A stretch of DNA of 64,000 nt from Telopea speciosissima (Eukaryota > Streptophyta > Magnoliopsida > Proteales > Proteaceae), in assembly GCF_018873765.1 (NCBI RefSeq), contig NC_057916.1:26025001-26089000 (forward strand). Reading direction: 5' to 3'. Numbering within the stretch: the stretch's first letter is position 1; each line of letters starts with the position of its first letter. This document shows, piece by piece, positions 24,763-36,507 of this stretch. A program made the position numbers and the translations under genes. Under the pieces are notes generated by a model. The model was not told where the DNA came from. It saw only the letters and a list, made by a program, of their open reading frames with translations, and did not search any database.

Positions 24763-26522
24763 TTTGGTCAGATGGGTGGTGTCTGGAAGAGTTGAGTGGT
24801 TTCTGTATCATCACATTTTACAATCGTGGAGGGCTTTTGTTTACAATTGTAGGATTGCAGCAACAGCTGTGTTGGCAGGTGATGGGAAGAATGGTATGAA
24901 TCTGGGTTGCTAGTTACATAAGTGTAGGGGTGCTCAACCATAAGATTTGAATCTAACAAACCGGATCCTTGTAGTAGACACAATTTTCAGTTGAACCATT
25001 GTGTTTGCTCATCTGTTACTTGCAACCATCGAGGCCAAGGCATGAGCTGCTACGCATAGTTATTTTTATTTTTTCTTTGTTAATTATTTTGTGTCGATAC
25101 TGCCTGATTCTTGATTTCAACTGGAAAATATTTTACAGGAATCGTATTAAGATCGGAATATTATACCATATGGTATTGAGTTATCTCCAAAAATATTTGG
25201 TAATCAACTTTAAATATACTTGTGGCAGTGGTGGCACAATGACTTGTAACAGTCAATTGCAAAATATTTTGTGAGGTTTGTAAAAAAAAAAAAGAAAAAT
25301 CAATACAAAATTTTATATTTTATGAGATTAAAAGAAGGGAAAATAGTTTTACGGAAATTTATGTTAAACAGTTGAAAAAAAACTTTTGTTTTAGGGGAGG
25401 TTTTTAATTATCTACCCTTTTCCCAATGTCAGTACAATCCTGGCCAAAGGGATATGCAATAGCTGTTTTTCAAATTTACCATGTCATTTTTTCTCCAAAT
25501 GCCTCTAACTCGTGAAGGTTCTATTACTTTTGTTGTCACTCACTGCTCGGCCATTGTTAAAATCGTGACAAGTTAATGAAGTACTCCGTGATTAGAGTGA
25601 TTACAAGGTTGGATGGTGGTTTTGTAATGGAACACATTGGATTTGTTATCGAAAAATGCAATCTTCTTACTTTGAGCCAGAAGAAACCATCGTTAGCTAT
25701 TTGGTAAAATTGGACTTTAACCTCTTGTTTGCATTGGAACTATTCTTTAAAGAACAAACAAGTCTGGTATAATGTCAGCTTACAGAGATTTTGTGTTCTT
25801 TGAGGGGGAGTTGCAGAGGTTTTTTTGTTAAAATAATTCGGGCTATAGAGTCCCAACGGGTTCTAATAGTGCATCAATTATTGGTAGGGTTATTTGCGCT
25901 GTTGTATCTTGAAGGTCAAATCAACAAGAACTTGGTTTGCACTATAGGGGAAGACGACTATTACCTTAAGGAGTTAGTTACCAGTAGCGCGCCTCAGCCC
26001 ACCTTCAATCTCGTTGTGTATAGTGTTGTGGTCACAGTAAATGGTGTTCGTGATCATGTAACTGGTTCTCCTACTGATGGAAACTTAATTTATTGGTATT
26101 ATTTACTACACTACTATATATATGCCAATCCATGCAACAGCAGATTACACAAAATATAGAAGAAATGAACGATTATAACACAAACTAACATCTAATGAGG
26201 GTGCAGAAGCCCTCTCCAAAATTTATCACTCATTCAGATCCTCACAAGATAAAAAAATTGTGGAACCTTTGGTAGAAGAAGTGTAGTACACAAGACCTTT
26301 CCACTCAATGAGAAAGAGTCGTAGAAAAAGAACCAAAACCCTTAAAACCACAAACCCATAACCACCACCTATCACCAATAAAGAAATCTTCAAATTTCCT
26401 TTCTGTGGGTAGGTAGCAGATTAAGGCATTGGATCAATCCATTTTCATTGTTATCACCAACAAAGAAATCTTCAGATTTCTTCTTTGGGGGGGCCAAGGT
26501 ATGATAGAGCCACAAAATTGTT
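24763..26522. other. Convergent 3' intergenic region hnRNP / glutaredoxin-like
   Basis: Contains the 3'UTRs of both convergent genes. The ORF at 25791-26159 has no recognisable similarity and no gene structure around it. Otherwise AT-rich sequence without repeats I can assign. Confidence 0.5.
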
Positions 26523-26560
26523 TTAACAACAAATAGGGCATTGGATCAATCCATTTTCAT
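26365..26560. repeat. Duplication of the 3' coding end of the glutaredoxin-like gene in its 3'UTR
   Basis: ggcattggatcaatccattttcattg occurs at about 26424 and again at 26534, where it is the last coding segment. accaa(t/c)aaagaaatcttca(a/g)atttc occurs near 26374 and 26457. A 3'UTR segment of roughly 85-110 bp has duplicated and includes the end of the coding region. Confidence 0.75.
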
Positions 26561-27707
26561 TGCAACCTTCACACTTAACCATTTTCTTCATGTCTTCATC
26601 TAAGACTTTACGACTCCCACTGCAATCCATACACATTACAAACCTTACGCCCCCGCAGCCTTCACAGCCCGCCAAGGCCCTTGGAATCCCACGAAACAAG
26701 ACTCCCAATTTTCCCTCTTCTTCCATCTTTACCACCTCATCTGCTCCTCCAATCAACCTTCCTTTCACGAACACTACAGGTACTATAACCTCTTTTTTTC
26801 CCATCAAGCACCTTAATTCCTCCCTAAACCCAGAATCCATTGAAATGTCTCGTTCAATGATGTGGATGTGATGAGATTCTACCACGGATCGAACACTGTT
26901 GCAGTCTTCGAAAGTTTTCCTGATTCCTCTCAACGTGGTAGTGTAGATGACCACCGCATTTTCGCCGCCTGGAGGGCATTTCTTCTCAAACTGTTCGAGC
27001 ATTGACTCCCAATTTAGGGCCTTGCAAATTCTAGGCTCCGGAAAGACCATTTTCTTAATTTGTTCTCCCTCTTCGCTGAGTTCTATCTCGAAGGATGCAA
27101 GGAGCTCTGGATCAAACAGGGGACTTAAACTCTTTCTTGAACTTGAAAACCCGGAGTGGACTCTGAAATTATTCGTCTTGAGATCTACAGGAGTACCCTT
27201 CTTGGGTGTGGCCTTCTGTACGTTCTCTAAAGAAGAAAAAGGTTTCAGTACCTGTTTCGGGTTGTGCTCCGAGTGCCCAACTGCACCATCACATCCACTC
27301 TGTCGATGCTTGTTCTCCTTCCCTGCAATTTTTTTCTGCTTCTTTGAGGAGTTGATTTCGTTGAAGAACTTCAAAGGGTTCCTGAAATCCACATCTACAA
27401 CTCGTGATTTGGGGCTTTTTTTGGTATGTGCCGATATGGGTATTTCGTCTTCGAGATCTTCCATCAATTCCCAAGCATTGATGACCTCAGGCTCTTCCGT
27501 TCCCTTTCTCTGAAGTTTGGGGCACACGACATGAGGAGGAGACATTGTTCTCTCCTTGACGGTTTCCTTGATGGGTTCTTGGTCGAGTTTGAGAACTCCG
27601 TATGTGCTGGAAGTGAGAGAGACGACATGATTCGTGTAATCTCCATTGCCGAAGAGGAGTTCCTGGTTGAAATCCTTCTTGAATGCTTTGGACGAAACGC
27701 AACCCAT
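26523..27707 (-). CDS. Glutaredoxin-like protein with Cys-rich C-terminus, intronless
   Basis: Plant-specific class of glutaredoxin-fold proteins (At5g39865/At3g28850 type), 394 residues, single exon. The N-terminal MGCVSSK is a strong N-myristoylation and palmitoylation signal, suggesting plasma-membrane attachment. Residues 20-245 are low-complexity and Ser/Lys-rich. The thioredoxin/glutaredoxin fold is about 251-341: VVIYTTTLRGIRKTFEDC, then IERDISMDSGFREEL, VPVVFVKGRLIGGADEV. The CPYC active-site motif of classical glutaredoxins is absent; LRGIRKTFEDC replaces it, as in this class, so redox activity is doubtful. The C-terminus (348-394) has four CxxC pairs (CEGC, CMDC, CEGC, CPIC), probably a DnaJ-like zinc-binding module. 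Start: first ATG, matching the MGC consensus. Confidence 0.93.
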   Translation of the reverse strand: MGCVSSKAFKKDFNQELLFGNGDYTNHVVSLTSSTYGVLKLDQEPIKETVKERTMSPPHVVCPKLQRKGTEEPEVINAWELMEDLEDEIPISAHTKKSPKSRVVDVDFRNPLKFFNEINSSKKQKKIAGKENKHRQSGCDGAVGHSEHNPKQVLKPFSSLENVQKATPKKGTPVDLKTNNFRVHSGFSSSRKSLSPLFDPELLASFEIELSEEGEQIKKMVFPEPRICKALNWESMLEQFEKKCPPGGENAVVIYTTTLRGIRKTFEDCNSVRSVVESHHIHIIERDISMDSGFREELRCLMGKKEVIVPVVFVKGRLIGGADEVVKMEEEGKLGVLFRGIPRALAGCEGCGGVRFVMCMDCSGSRKVLDEDMKKMVKCEGCNENGLIQCPICC

Positions 27708-28023
27708 CTAATCTGACACAACCGAAAAGGGTCTCTCTTCAGTTTTTTTTGTTCTCCAAGATAATGCATTTCACGCCAAGGTGAAAGGCCCTTTTTGAAT
27801 CTGTAACGGGCAAGTGGCCGCAACGGTCATAAAGGTCCCAACGGACAACGGTTGCAAAATACTAAAAAATTTTGGGAAATTGTTGTCCTTGTCCATCCAA
27901 AAGCGTGGCATTCTACGCGGGGTCCCAATGTTCATCTCTCTCTTCATCCAATAAAGGGACAGAGATGTCATTTGAAAGGGGTACCAGAGTACCAAACAAT
28001 AAAACTTGGAAGAATGTTTTCTG
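27708..28023 (-). promoter_or_regulatory. Upstream region of the glutaredoxin-like gene
   Basis: About 300 bases between the start codon and the MITE-like repeat at 28024. Overlapping short ORFs here are unsupported. The promoter is presumed from position; no clear TATA box was identified. Confidence 0.35.
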
Positions 28024-28136
28024 TGCAGTAGCGTAGACTGCGCCCAGACACATAGGCAGCCTATGCAGGGGGCAGGGTGATCATTGTGTCCACCCCCATG
28101 TGCCTGGGCGTAGCCTGCACTACGACACAGAGGACA
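28024..28136. mobile_element. MITE-like inverted repeat
   Basis: agtagcgtagactgcgccca at 28028 pairs with tgggcgtagcctgcactacg near 28105. The inner part pairs acacataggc with the cacccccatgtgcctg side. Hairpin of about 110 bp directly upstream of the glutaredoxin-like gene, no coding content. Confidence 0.65.
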
Positions 28137-30115
28137 GTGCCCTAAAAAACTTTTACTCTTTATTTATTGAGTAAATGACACTTGAGATACCTAACATTTG
28201 CAGAAAATATATATAAGGTACCCAACGTATATGAAATTATAACTAGGGTACCTATTTTCACTGGCTGCTACTACCGCCACCCGCCAGCCCCACCCACCCT
28301 ACTGGGGCCCACTCTGTTCCTTCCTCTCCCCAAACCCTGGCTTCCCCGTAACCCCATCCCACCCCACCCCAAGCTTCCTGCAGCACCTTGCAACCACACC
28401 CTACCCCTCCCTTGCCTGCTGGTGTACTCTGGAGTTTGGACATTCAATTATATCTCAAGTCTTAAATGTGTGTGGTATCATAATTGAAACCTTTGGATAC
28501 ATAAAGGCATTTCCATTATTCTATTTAGGCAGATAGATGTCATAGTTTTGTTCTACTCTTCTCACAATCCCTCTATCTAATGAATGTCGAGTGCATTGTG
28601 GTGTACTTTTCAAGATATCAATGTGAAACAATTCAAGCCCTTCTTCTTGCAACAATCTATCCATGGTTAAGAGTATGAACACATTTCGCTAAAATGGTAT
28701 CTCAATTAATTGGAATCCATGAGCCAGAGTATGCACATATTACACTAAAACGAAACTATAACAAACGAGGAGGGAGGTGAGGAGGCAACAATCTAACGAT
28801 TGGATTCGACTTTTGGGTTGCAATTCACAATCACATCTGTACTCTCTGACTCCACAAGTCTTCAAATGCGCCAGTTTGAACTCGCAAACATATTTGTACT
28901 CTAGGTCCACAAGTCTTCAAATGTGCCTTCCAATCAAGTGCCATTTACCTTGGTTTAAATAATAAGTTGATTGTCCTAAGGTTTATTATCCTCTCCAATT
29001 CCCTATAGCTCAGCAATGCGGCAGTGCTAGTGTGGATGTCTGACACATGACAGCTCAAACATCCAACAGTCTGAGCTCAACATAGTCAATGAGCTCGAGG
29101 GATGGTGTTAATGGTGGGTGGCGATGGTGGTGGTGGTGATAGTATTGGGTATCTACATTGTAAAAGAAGATGATGATTTGGGGAAGATGAAGGCATTTTG
29201 GTCTTTTCAAATTTTAGAAAAGATAGAAGAAAAGGTAGTTTGGTCATTTTTTAGCATGTAAGGCCTGGTGTGGACTTAAATGGCTTTAAGGGGATAAAAT
29301 AGGAATGGTACGTGGAATTTTCAGAGGGTGAGTGTGGACTTGTCAGAACCTTAGGGGGACATGAGGAATATTGAATTAATTTTAGGGGGTATGCGTATCA
29401 AACCCAATTAATCCAAATGCCCAATCTTGACTTTTCAGCTACGCCTCAAATCTTAATGTGGTCATTTAGGAGAACTTATTTATGCTGAATTCCAGATGAA
29501 CAAATGGTGGGGGGTAGACAACATGTGCATTGCCAAGTAGCAATCACTTAGGTTTAAAATAGACTTATTTTTCCTTCACCCATGTGAAGAGAGAATCTCT
29601 TCAGCCATGAGATCTGATTCTCTTATTATTATTATTATTAGTTTTTTGATAAACATTGATTCTCTTTTATTTGACTAAGGATATTTTGTATCTTTATTAA
29701 TAGGAGTGAGTGTTAAATGATGAGACTTACCATTCTAGGAGTTCAATCATAGCATCAAATCATCATGGATGAAGAGATTCTATCTACCCTAGCGATGAAA
29801 AATTTCGCCTTTCTTTTATAGACCATGGAGGCAAGGTCTTAAAATTTGGAATTAGACTTCATTGAATCTATGTGATTTTTTCGGAGTTTCGTTTCAAAAG
29901 ACTTGTTACAACAAAATGAAAGTTTCATTGATTTTTTTTTTTATTATTAGACTTGCACCCTTTTGTCTATCTATCCTTCCTCTTTACTTAGAATGACCTC
30001 TCAGCCTTCTTATGTATGATACCTATTTTGTTGCATCTCATTGGTGTGCTCTTCCATATGCCACTTGTTCAAGGTTCCTCTCTCATGTATTATTCATAAT
30101 AACAACATCTGACTT
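28137..30115. other. Gene-free sequence
   Basis: Contains a C-rich low-complexity stretch (about 28265-28415). No ORF, RNA gene or structured repeat could be supported in the remainder. Confidence 0.45.
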
Positions 30116-30830
30116 ACACAAAGATAAGGGTGTCAATTTGGGACCAGAACCAGGAACCACCCCGCTAAAACCAGTACCGGATTGTACCATTAATAAATGG
30201 GACGGTATTGGGATCTGATTGGTACCGAATAATAAATGGGACGAGACGGTTCTGGGACAAGATTCCCAATGGTACTAGTACCGTATTTTCGGTTAGGTAT
30301 CAGAACTATGAGTACCCTGTCAAAGAGTATATTTCATGTTATTGTGTGAAGTTTTATGGCAGTAGTTTGATATATTTTAGTGGTATATTCTCTTATAGAT
30401 GTTTTGGCTAATGGACCTTTAGTTCTATTTCTACAAACTTGTTTTGTGATTGCACTAAAACCATATATGGGTTTGTTTATTTCGTCGTCATTAATTTTTA
30501 GACGTCGTTTTGAAAAGACTACATATGATCTAAGGGAGGACATTGAAGAAGTAAATCCATGAAATTTATCTTAGTTTCGTATTCTGCTTTCAAATAATGG
30601 AATTATCTCAGAACCATTAAATTTCTTCTCCCTTTTTTATTGGGCCTAGAACCGTTTAAGAACCGATACCGTCTCATCTCAAATAAATCGAGATCGGGAC
30701 TTAAGTTTGGTTCCATTTACTAAATGGGACGGTACTGAAATTGACACCTTTTGTACCAATACCGGTATAGACCCGTTGCAAGTACCGGAAACCATTCAAA
30801 TTGACACCCTTACACGAAGATAAGTTCATA
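30116..30830. repeat. Dispersed repeat with inverted GGGTGTCAATTTG ends
   Basis: Begins agggtgtcaatttggga at about 30127 and ends caaattgacaccct at about 30812, an inverted terminal motif. The interior has repeated gggacggta/ggtaccg runs. Related copies lie at 59630-59780 (left end) and 63705-64000 (middle part, ggttaggtatc...ttgat(g/a)tattt). AGGGTGTCAA termini are typical of plant hAT-type non-autonomous elements, but I could not prove an 8-bp target duplication. Confidence 0.6.
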
Positions 30831-30839
30831 AAACTCTCT

Positions 30840-31015
30840 CTAAAAAGTTAGTGAGCTTGCCCTTTGTTTAAACAGCTAGGGTAGGTACACAATTTATCCC
30901 ATATTTTTAACGGTTCTTGATTCTTCACGGTAAGTGCATCTCAATAATATAACCTACAGCGAAAGATTAGAAATCCAAAGAATAAAAAGCCTTCCAATCA
31001 AAAGCTTAGTTTTAG
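30840..31015 (+). repeat. Three-copy dispersed repeat, copy 1
   Basis: aaacagctagggtaggtaca...ttgattctt...gtgcatctcaata...aaagccttccaatca is shared with about 34258-34420 and 37005-37175. This is the shortest and most diverged copy. Confidence 0.6.
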
Positions 31016-32255
31016 TACATCGTATCGGATCCGGTATGAGTTAGTTTAAAAAATAATACTAATATCAATATATATTGGTCTGTATTTGTTATATTAGACA
31101 TTTTTGCCCTTAAAGATACCAATATCATACATGGATCTGATATTGCCCAAATATCTAAGTATCTACATGATATACATGTATAACGATCTTAGCTGAAAGT
31201 GCACCTTTTTGTTGTTGTTGATTGGAGGACTTTTTATTTCCTTGTTGGAAAAGAATTTTTCAATTGCCCAGTCTTAACATGAAAAATAATTGTGAAATCT
31301 TTCAAAAGATGAGTCCAACATTTTCAGTCAAAGTATATGTTAGTATTGTAAGACCAAGTAAGGAAGTAAGATTTTCTTGACTATAAGTTAGGGGAGAATG
31401 TTTTGTGTGTGTGGGACGTAGGGGCCACGCCATGCCCACACGGAATGACCACCATGTTGCTCATGTATAGCGGAAATTCTACCCCCTTTTGTGCCACCGT
31501 GTGCCCTTTTTTGTGTTACCGTGTGTACTCTCATTGGTTGGCACGCGCGATGTGACCCGCGACCTGTTCGCTCCACTCTAGTGGCCCTATGGGCCTGCGG
31601 TAGGATCTGAAAAAAGGAAAAATTTTAAGGTCATTAATCTTTTGTGGTAGTGTGGACCACTTTTAAGATCACAAATTTTATATCTATAACATCATAAAAG
31701 GTAGAAAATGCATCATAATTGCTAGAAAGTTACCAAAAAAAAAAAATTTGCTAAAAAGTTTAAGAAATGCTAATTTACAGTTAAAAGGGGACATATTGCA
31801 GTATAATAAAATCAAGTAATTTTCTTTTATTATAACCAGTATTCTTTGACCAACCTGAAATCCAGACTTCAGTTTTTTCCCAAAAAAAAAAAATCCAAAC
31901 ATTAGTTGCTAGCAGGGTATTAGGAATCGGTTATGGGGTTGATCTCGGCTGGTAGCGATCCAATACTGATTTGGATCGTCTCATATTAATATAGATCGGA
32001 TAGATTTATCCAATCTTCCGATTCAAGATCAGCCAAAACTCGGGATTGGGGCCACCGATACCAACCGCAACCAAACCCTAAAACCCACTGTAGACATAAT
32101 ATGAAGTTATCTTTCGCCGAGCATCGATAGAATCAGAGTCTTGCACTTCTTCCGATCCAAAACTGCAATCCCACCCAAGGTGTGGGTTAATCCACATATT
32201 AATTCTCTTTAGATGATGAAAGGTTACCGTGTCAATCTGATCGATCGGTTGAATT
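31016..32255. other. Gene-free repeat-like sequence
   Basis: Includes a GC-richer block at 31395-31610 (vector-like composition is not implied) and ggatcg-rich degenerate repeats at 31915-32110 resembling 36025-36245. No coding similarity. Confidence 0.4.
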
Positions 32256-32485
32256 CGTTGCTCCTTCGACTATTTTTCTTTAAAATATTCTAAAACAGAT
32301 TTGAGTCTCAGTGGCTTTGACATGCGAAACAATTACTTTGCAGCCATTAATCACATTTTCATCTTAAAATTAAAAAAAAAAAAAAAAAAAAATGTAATTA
32401 ATGGCTGCAAAGCAATTGTTTCTCCACCTTCTTCGTATATTGAGTAATTCAATCTTAATCTTTATATATATAAGGCACTAGGCAG
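32256..32485. repeat. Local duplication with A-run hairpin, copy 1
   Basis: The whole segment recurs at 36247-36475 (gttgctccttcgactattttt ... ccaccttcttcgtatattg). Within it, aacaattactttgcagccattaat and its near-perfect reverse complement attaatggctgcaaagcaattgtt flank an A run (about 32330-32425), forming a hairpin. Confidence 0.8.
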
Positions 32486-32934
32486 TTTATAAATTTTTAC
32501 ATCAGAATTCATGCCAGCTACTGCCATCGATTCACTCTTATTCTTCTCCACAAATTTCTCCTAATTAGTTGTAAACTGATTGACCAATACTCTTTATATT
32601 TCCAAAGTCCATAAGGCAAACAGTTTTGGTCTAAAATTGGGTTCGAAATGGTTTGAACCGGTTTAAAATCGATTCAAACCATTTCGAACCCGTTAACATA
32701 TAAACGAATCCGAACTGGGGAAAAAAACACTTACAGGCGGGATTTCGGATTCAGTTATTTCTACATCAAACCAAAAATAACGAACCGGCCGTTTGACACC
32801 CTTATTAATTCATCCATCTCCAATAGTCTTCCATGAATTGACACTGATCGTGACTTTTGAGATTTGACGTGCAATCTCCAGCCAATTAACAAGTCAAGTA
32901 ACCATAAGTTGTTAAATAGAAATAGGGAAGGAGT

Positions 32935-33095
32935 TTTCTGTAGGGGAGTGTGGCTTACGCCAATACTCCTATGTGTCTATCTCTCTCCTCCTTAAAATAA
33001 GGGGGCAGAGGTATCTTTTCACATAGAGAGGAGAGATATAGACTCATGGGAGTGCTGGTGTAGGCCACACTCCCGGACAGAACTTTTTCCCATAG
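32935..33095. mobile_element. Palindromic MITE-like element
   Basis: gggagtgtggcttacgcc at 32944 pairs with ggtgtaggccacactccc at about 33057; the outer ttctgtagg/ccggacagaa and the inner tctctctcc/ggagagata also pair. Related sequences are at 14430-14575 and 58985-59127, so this is a small MITE family within the window. Confidence 0.7.
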
Positions 33096-33239
33096 AAATA
33101 ACAAGAAATAGCAAATTAACTAGAGGATGTTTAATTTAAATAACAAAAATGCTGATGTGGAGGATGAGGGAACTAAGACCCAGCTTACCAAGCAGAAAAT
33201 GAAACTGACCATGGCCCAATGTCTTAATAAAAATATCTG

Positions 33240-33425
33240 CACCTTTACACCAATTTGGCGAATTTAGCTCGTCTCTAGGGAGCCTAGCATGCCCAGGGTG
33301 CATCCAGCCGTTGGACTGTGCCGCACACATCCCTAGGTGTACATCGAGATGTGTGCAACATAGCTCAACCATTGGATGCCCCCTGGGTACGTCCTGAGCG
33401 CTGGGCTCCCTGAAGACGATCCTGA
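33240..33425. mobile_element. MITE-like inverted repeat
   Basis: cgtctctagggagcctagca at about 33271 pairs imperfectly with gctgggctccctgaagacg near 33400. Inner parts pair as ccagggtgcatccagccgttgg against the attggatgccccctggg side. Hairpin of about 165 bp, GC-richer than its surroundings, no coding content. Confidence 0.65.
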
Positions 33426-34019
33426 TTCCAATTTGACTCTCCTCCAGCAGTGGTGGGAGCTGGAGGGCCCAACCCAGCAAAAACACCCAAAAACAAGGTT
33501 AGTTTTAGTCATTTCACAGGTGGGACCCAAGTAGGCCCCCTATGAAATGACCATACCCCCATGTTTTTGGGTGTATCCCCTTTCCCCTCCCCCCCCCCCC
33601 ACCCCCAAAAAAAATATTCTGCGTGTTGAAGGTGACCGCTGATATTGCTGGTGTAAATGAACCAGTTGAATCTTCTCTCGGATGAGGTGGTAATCTATTT
33701 TGATGTGTTTGTTACATTCATAGAAGACAACAATATGCAAGACAGCCTAATTATCACAATAGAAAGCAAAATCTTCAGCCAAGTAACATCGCAAAAGGCC
33801 GTAGCTATATCATGATATTTGACCTCAGCAGAAGATCGTGGTTTGCTTTCTGGTCCACCAAGAAAAAGGATTGGAGCCAAGAAATGTAATGTAACGAGTC
33901 ATGAAGCGGGTATGTGATGTGACAGTTGGCCCAATCAAAATCACAATAGGCCGAGAGAATTGAAAAAGAGAATTAGTAGAGGGCATCATAAGACTATGGC
34001 CAAGAAAGACCTCATAGTC

Positions 34020-34430
34020 CCATCCCACCTAATTAAGCAACCAACCTAATTAATGATACTATTAACATGCATCTTATAATCAAACCTATCTCTATTTCTC
34101 TACTTGAACAACTTATATATTCTTGTGATACAGATATTGACAAGGAAAACATAATTTAATTTTAAATTTGGAACAACTACTTGAATAACACTCAATTTAA
34201 TTCCATTAATATGGAAAACATATATCTCATCAGGGAAACCTTAACCCTCCAAAGAAATTTAAATAGCTAGGGTAAGTATATATATATTTTGTCCGGTAGG
34301 TACATATTTTGTTCCATATTCTTGACGGTTCTTGATTCCAAACTGTGGAGTGCATCTCAATATATAATCTAAAGGGGAATGATTGGAAACCAAAAGCCTT
34401 CCAATCATGATTCCTTATTTTAATGATGAT
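34020..34430 (+). repeat. Three-copy dispersed repeat, copy 2
   Basis: catcccacctaattaagcaa...gatactattaacat...ttgtgatacagatat(t/c)gacaag...gccttccaatcatgattcc matches 36682-37190 almost throughout, and partially 30840-31015. A few short indels separate the copies. Confidence 0.8.
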
Positions 34431-34825
34431 TTGGCAATTCTGAGTAGTGGGGTGATCAATTATTTAACAATCTGGCCATATTCAACTTACTAATTTTTGT
34501 GGTCATTTCAATCACTTACCCACTTTTTATGGAACTTTCTCCCTTTGAGTTTTAATGATTCTACTTCATTTTTTCTATTTTTCTTAGATTTTCATGGTTT
34601 CATGGCTTTTTTTTTGGACAAAATTCTCTCAATTTTCTGGCCGTCTTTCAAGGTGGTGGAAAGGATTTCAATTGTAGCACAGTGGAATTTGCTTCCAATA
34701 TGGTCTGATCCGTATCGATATTTGTGATATTTGTGGCAATTCATACATTAAAAAAAAAAATCTTATTCATGGACACATAGCGTTAGAGTTACAAGCATTT
34801 AATAACGATGGAATGGAATTTGATC

Positions 34826-35120
34826 AAACTGTCGTACACATCATCGATAAAATTTTCCTAATTAGAGAGTCAGCTATTGTGTTAATCTCCCAATTAATTC
34901 TCTCAAACCTACACTCACTAAAAAAAGTTGCCAAGTGTAGAATATCCTCTACAATAGGTTGCATTAGAATAAGAATGTTAGTAGATCTACAGGTTACGAA
35001 CATCCATAGCTCTTAACAATCTCTCTCCACCAACAGACATTCCACACAATCCGATAGAACCTTCAGAAGGCTGCTTTTGATTGCCATCGCCTCCCCCTAA
35101 AAGGATGTTGTTAAAGAAGT
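34826..35120 (-). mobile_element. RNase H-like relic of a non-LTR retroelement
   Basis: The minus-strand frame reads EAMAIKSSLLKVLSDC, VECLLVERDC, stop, then PIVEDILHLATFFSECRFER and INTIADSLI. This is the RNase H pattern of plant LINE-like elements, with one in-frame stop (TAA just after ERDC). Not a gene. Confidence 0.65.
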
Positions 35121-35261
35121 AGGCTCCGATTTCGTCAAGCATGATTTTCTTGTATGGTAACGAATCACCACAACTAGACCACCTTTCTCCTAATCACGAA
35201 CACATGACGCGTCTATGTTTAGTTTACAGAAAGTGCGAGGAGGAGGTACCATGATTGATAC

Positions 35262-35475
35262 CTTTGTGTAGGTCAGATCGGATCCCTCTACTGCACGGGC
35301 TGCCCAACTGCCCTACTGCGTAGACACAGGGCCACGCGCAATAACCGCCTTACCCCTGCCCGAACGCCTTGCCCGGGTGGGAGTACGGGGGCCATTACAT
35401 GCGGCTCTGTGTCTGCAAAACACCGCACAGTTGGGGCAGCGTGCAGTAGACGATCCGGATCTGTGTAGGTCTCAA
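35262..35475. mobile_element. Long MITE-like inverted repeat, GC-rich
   Basis: gatcggatccctctactgca at about 35277 pairs with tgcagtagacgatccggatc near 35441. Inner arms pair as tagacacagggccacgcg against catgcggctctgtgtctgc. Imperfect hairpin of about 200 bp, strongly GC-rich in an AT-rich context. Confidence 0.7.
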
Positions 35476-35637
35476 TGGATTTTCAATCATGCTCGACAAT
35501 GTGTGGGGAATCTGAACCTACGGAAATTACATATATGCCCACGGAACTACCTCAAAAATTTCCATCAAAGTCCACCTTTTAACAAAAAACAAAAGATCAT
35601 TTCTTTCTTGCGAGACTGACTTACTTATCACGGTGAT

Positions 35638-35985
35638 TGAACAATTCCCAACGTTGAATCTAGAATTGAACAATAGAGTCCACTTCTAGATTAATTCTAT
35701 AACCACCTAATATCCTTCTCTTTTTTGACTATTCAGTTGGTTTTACTCTCCGGTCTCTTTCTCTTTCTGACTTTGTGAATTTGTTTCAAACTGAGAATTT
35801 TATATGAAGATTAGTCTAAAATTATTGTGAAAACAATTCTAATCTAACGGTGAAGCACACGATCTGTGGAACCGTTGAAGTATATACTAATTTACCGTAT
35901 CACATGAATATATACCATCTTCACACTGATATGAAGAAAGAACACCGGCCAGTCAAGTTGAAAACGTCCAGTCAGTCCAGCCATT
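35638..35985 (+). repeat. Copy of the upstream region of the 56 kb gene
   Basis: From gaacaattcccaac through gagtccacttctaga, ctccggtctctttctctt, gaatttgtttcaaactgaga, ctaatctaacggtgaagcacacga and gtggaaccgttgaagtata to aagttgaaaac, this matches 55483-56078 in the same order and orientation. Similarity stops where the 5' leader of the 56 kb gene begins. No coding part is present here. Confidence 0.8.
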
Positions 35986-36246
35986 GGAGAGGATTTGAAT
36001 CCATACTATTTCAAACCCAGGCATGGTTTTAAGAATCAGGAATCGAGAATTGGATCGGTGAATTAGTTGATTTGAATCGAAATTGGACGTGATTGATTCC
36101 GATTTTTACCAATCCAAAATGGCCAATTCACACCCAAAAAACCCTAGAAATTCACTGTCTGAGGACGAAATCTAGGGTTCTTGAACACCAATTCCGATCT
36201 GATTGGGATCGAAATCACTAATGACTGATTTCGTATCCAATTCCGT

Positions 36247-36475
36247 ATTGGAATTTCGTTGCTCCTTCGACTATTTTTCTCTCTTTCTTTAAAATATTTT
36301 AAAACTGATTGAGTTTCAATGGCTTTGACTTGCGAAACAATTACTTTGCTTCCATTAATCACATTTTCATCTTAAAATTTAAAAAAAAAATGTAATTAAT
36401 GGCTGCAAAGCAATTGTTTCTCCACCTTCTTCGTATATTGTTTGATTCAATCTTAACCTTTATATATATGCCTTT
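36247..36475. repeat. Local duplication with hairpin, copy 2
   Basis: Second copy of 32256-32485 with the same inverted arms (aacaattactttgcttccattaat / attaatggctgcaaagcaattgtt), here around a shorter A run. Confidence 0.8.
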
Positions 36476-36507
36476 ATACAACTGATGAAGAATCTAGATT
36501 ACACGAC

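Noticed and set aside
25791-26159. 122-residue plus ORF between the convergent genes
   Set aside because: No recognisable domain, no splice context, position in 3' flanks.
26947-27513. 188-residue plus-strand ORF
   Set aside because: Antisense shadow of the glutaredoxin-like gene.
31388-31576. GC-rich block suspected of being a foreign insert
   Set aside because: Composition resembles the other GC-rich MITE-like repeats of the window; no gene or transfer signature.
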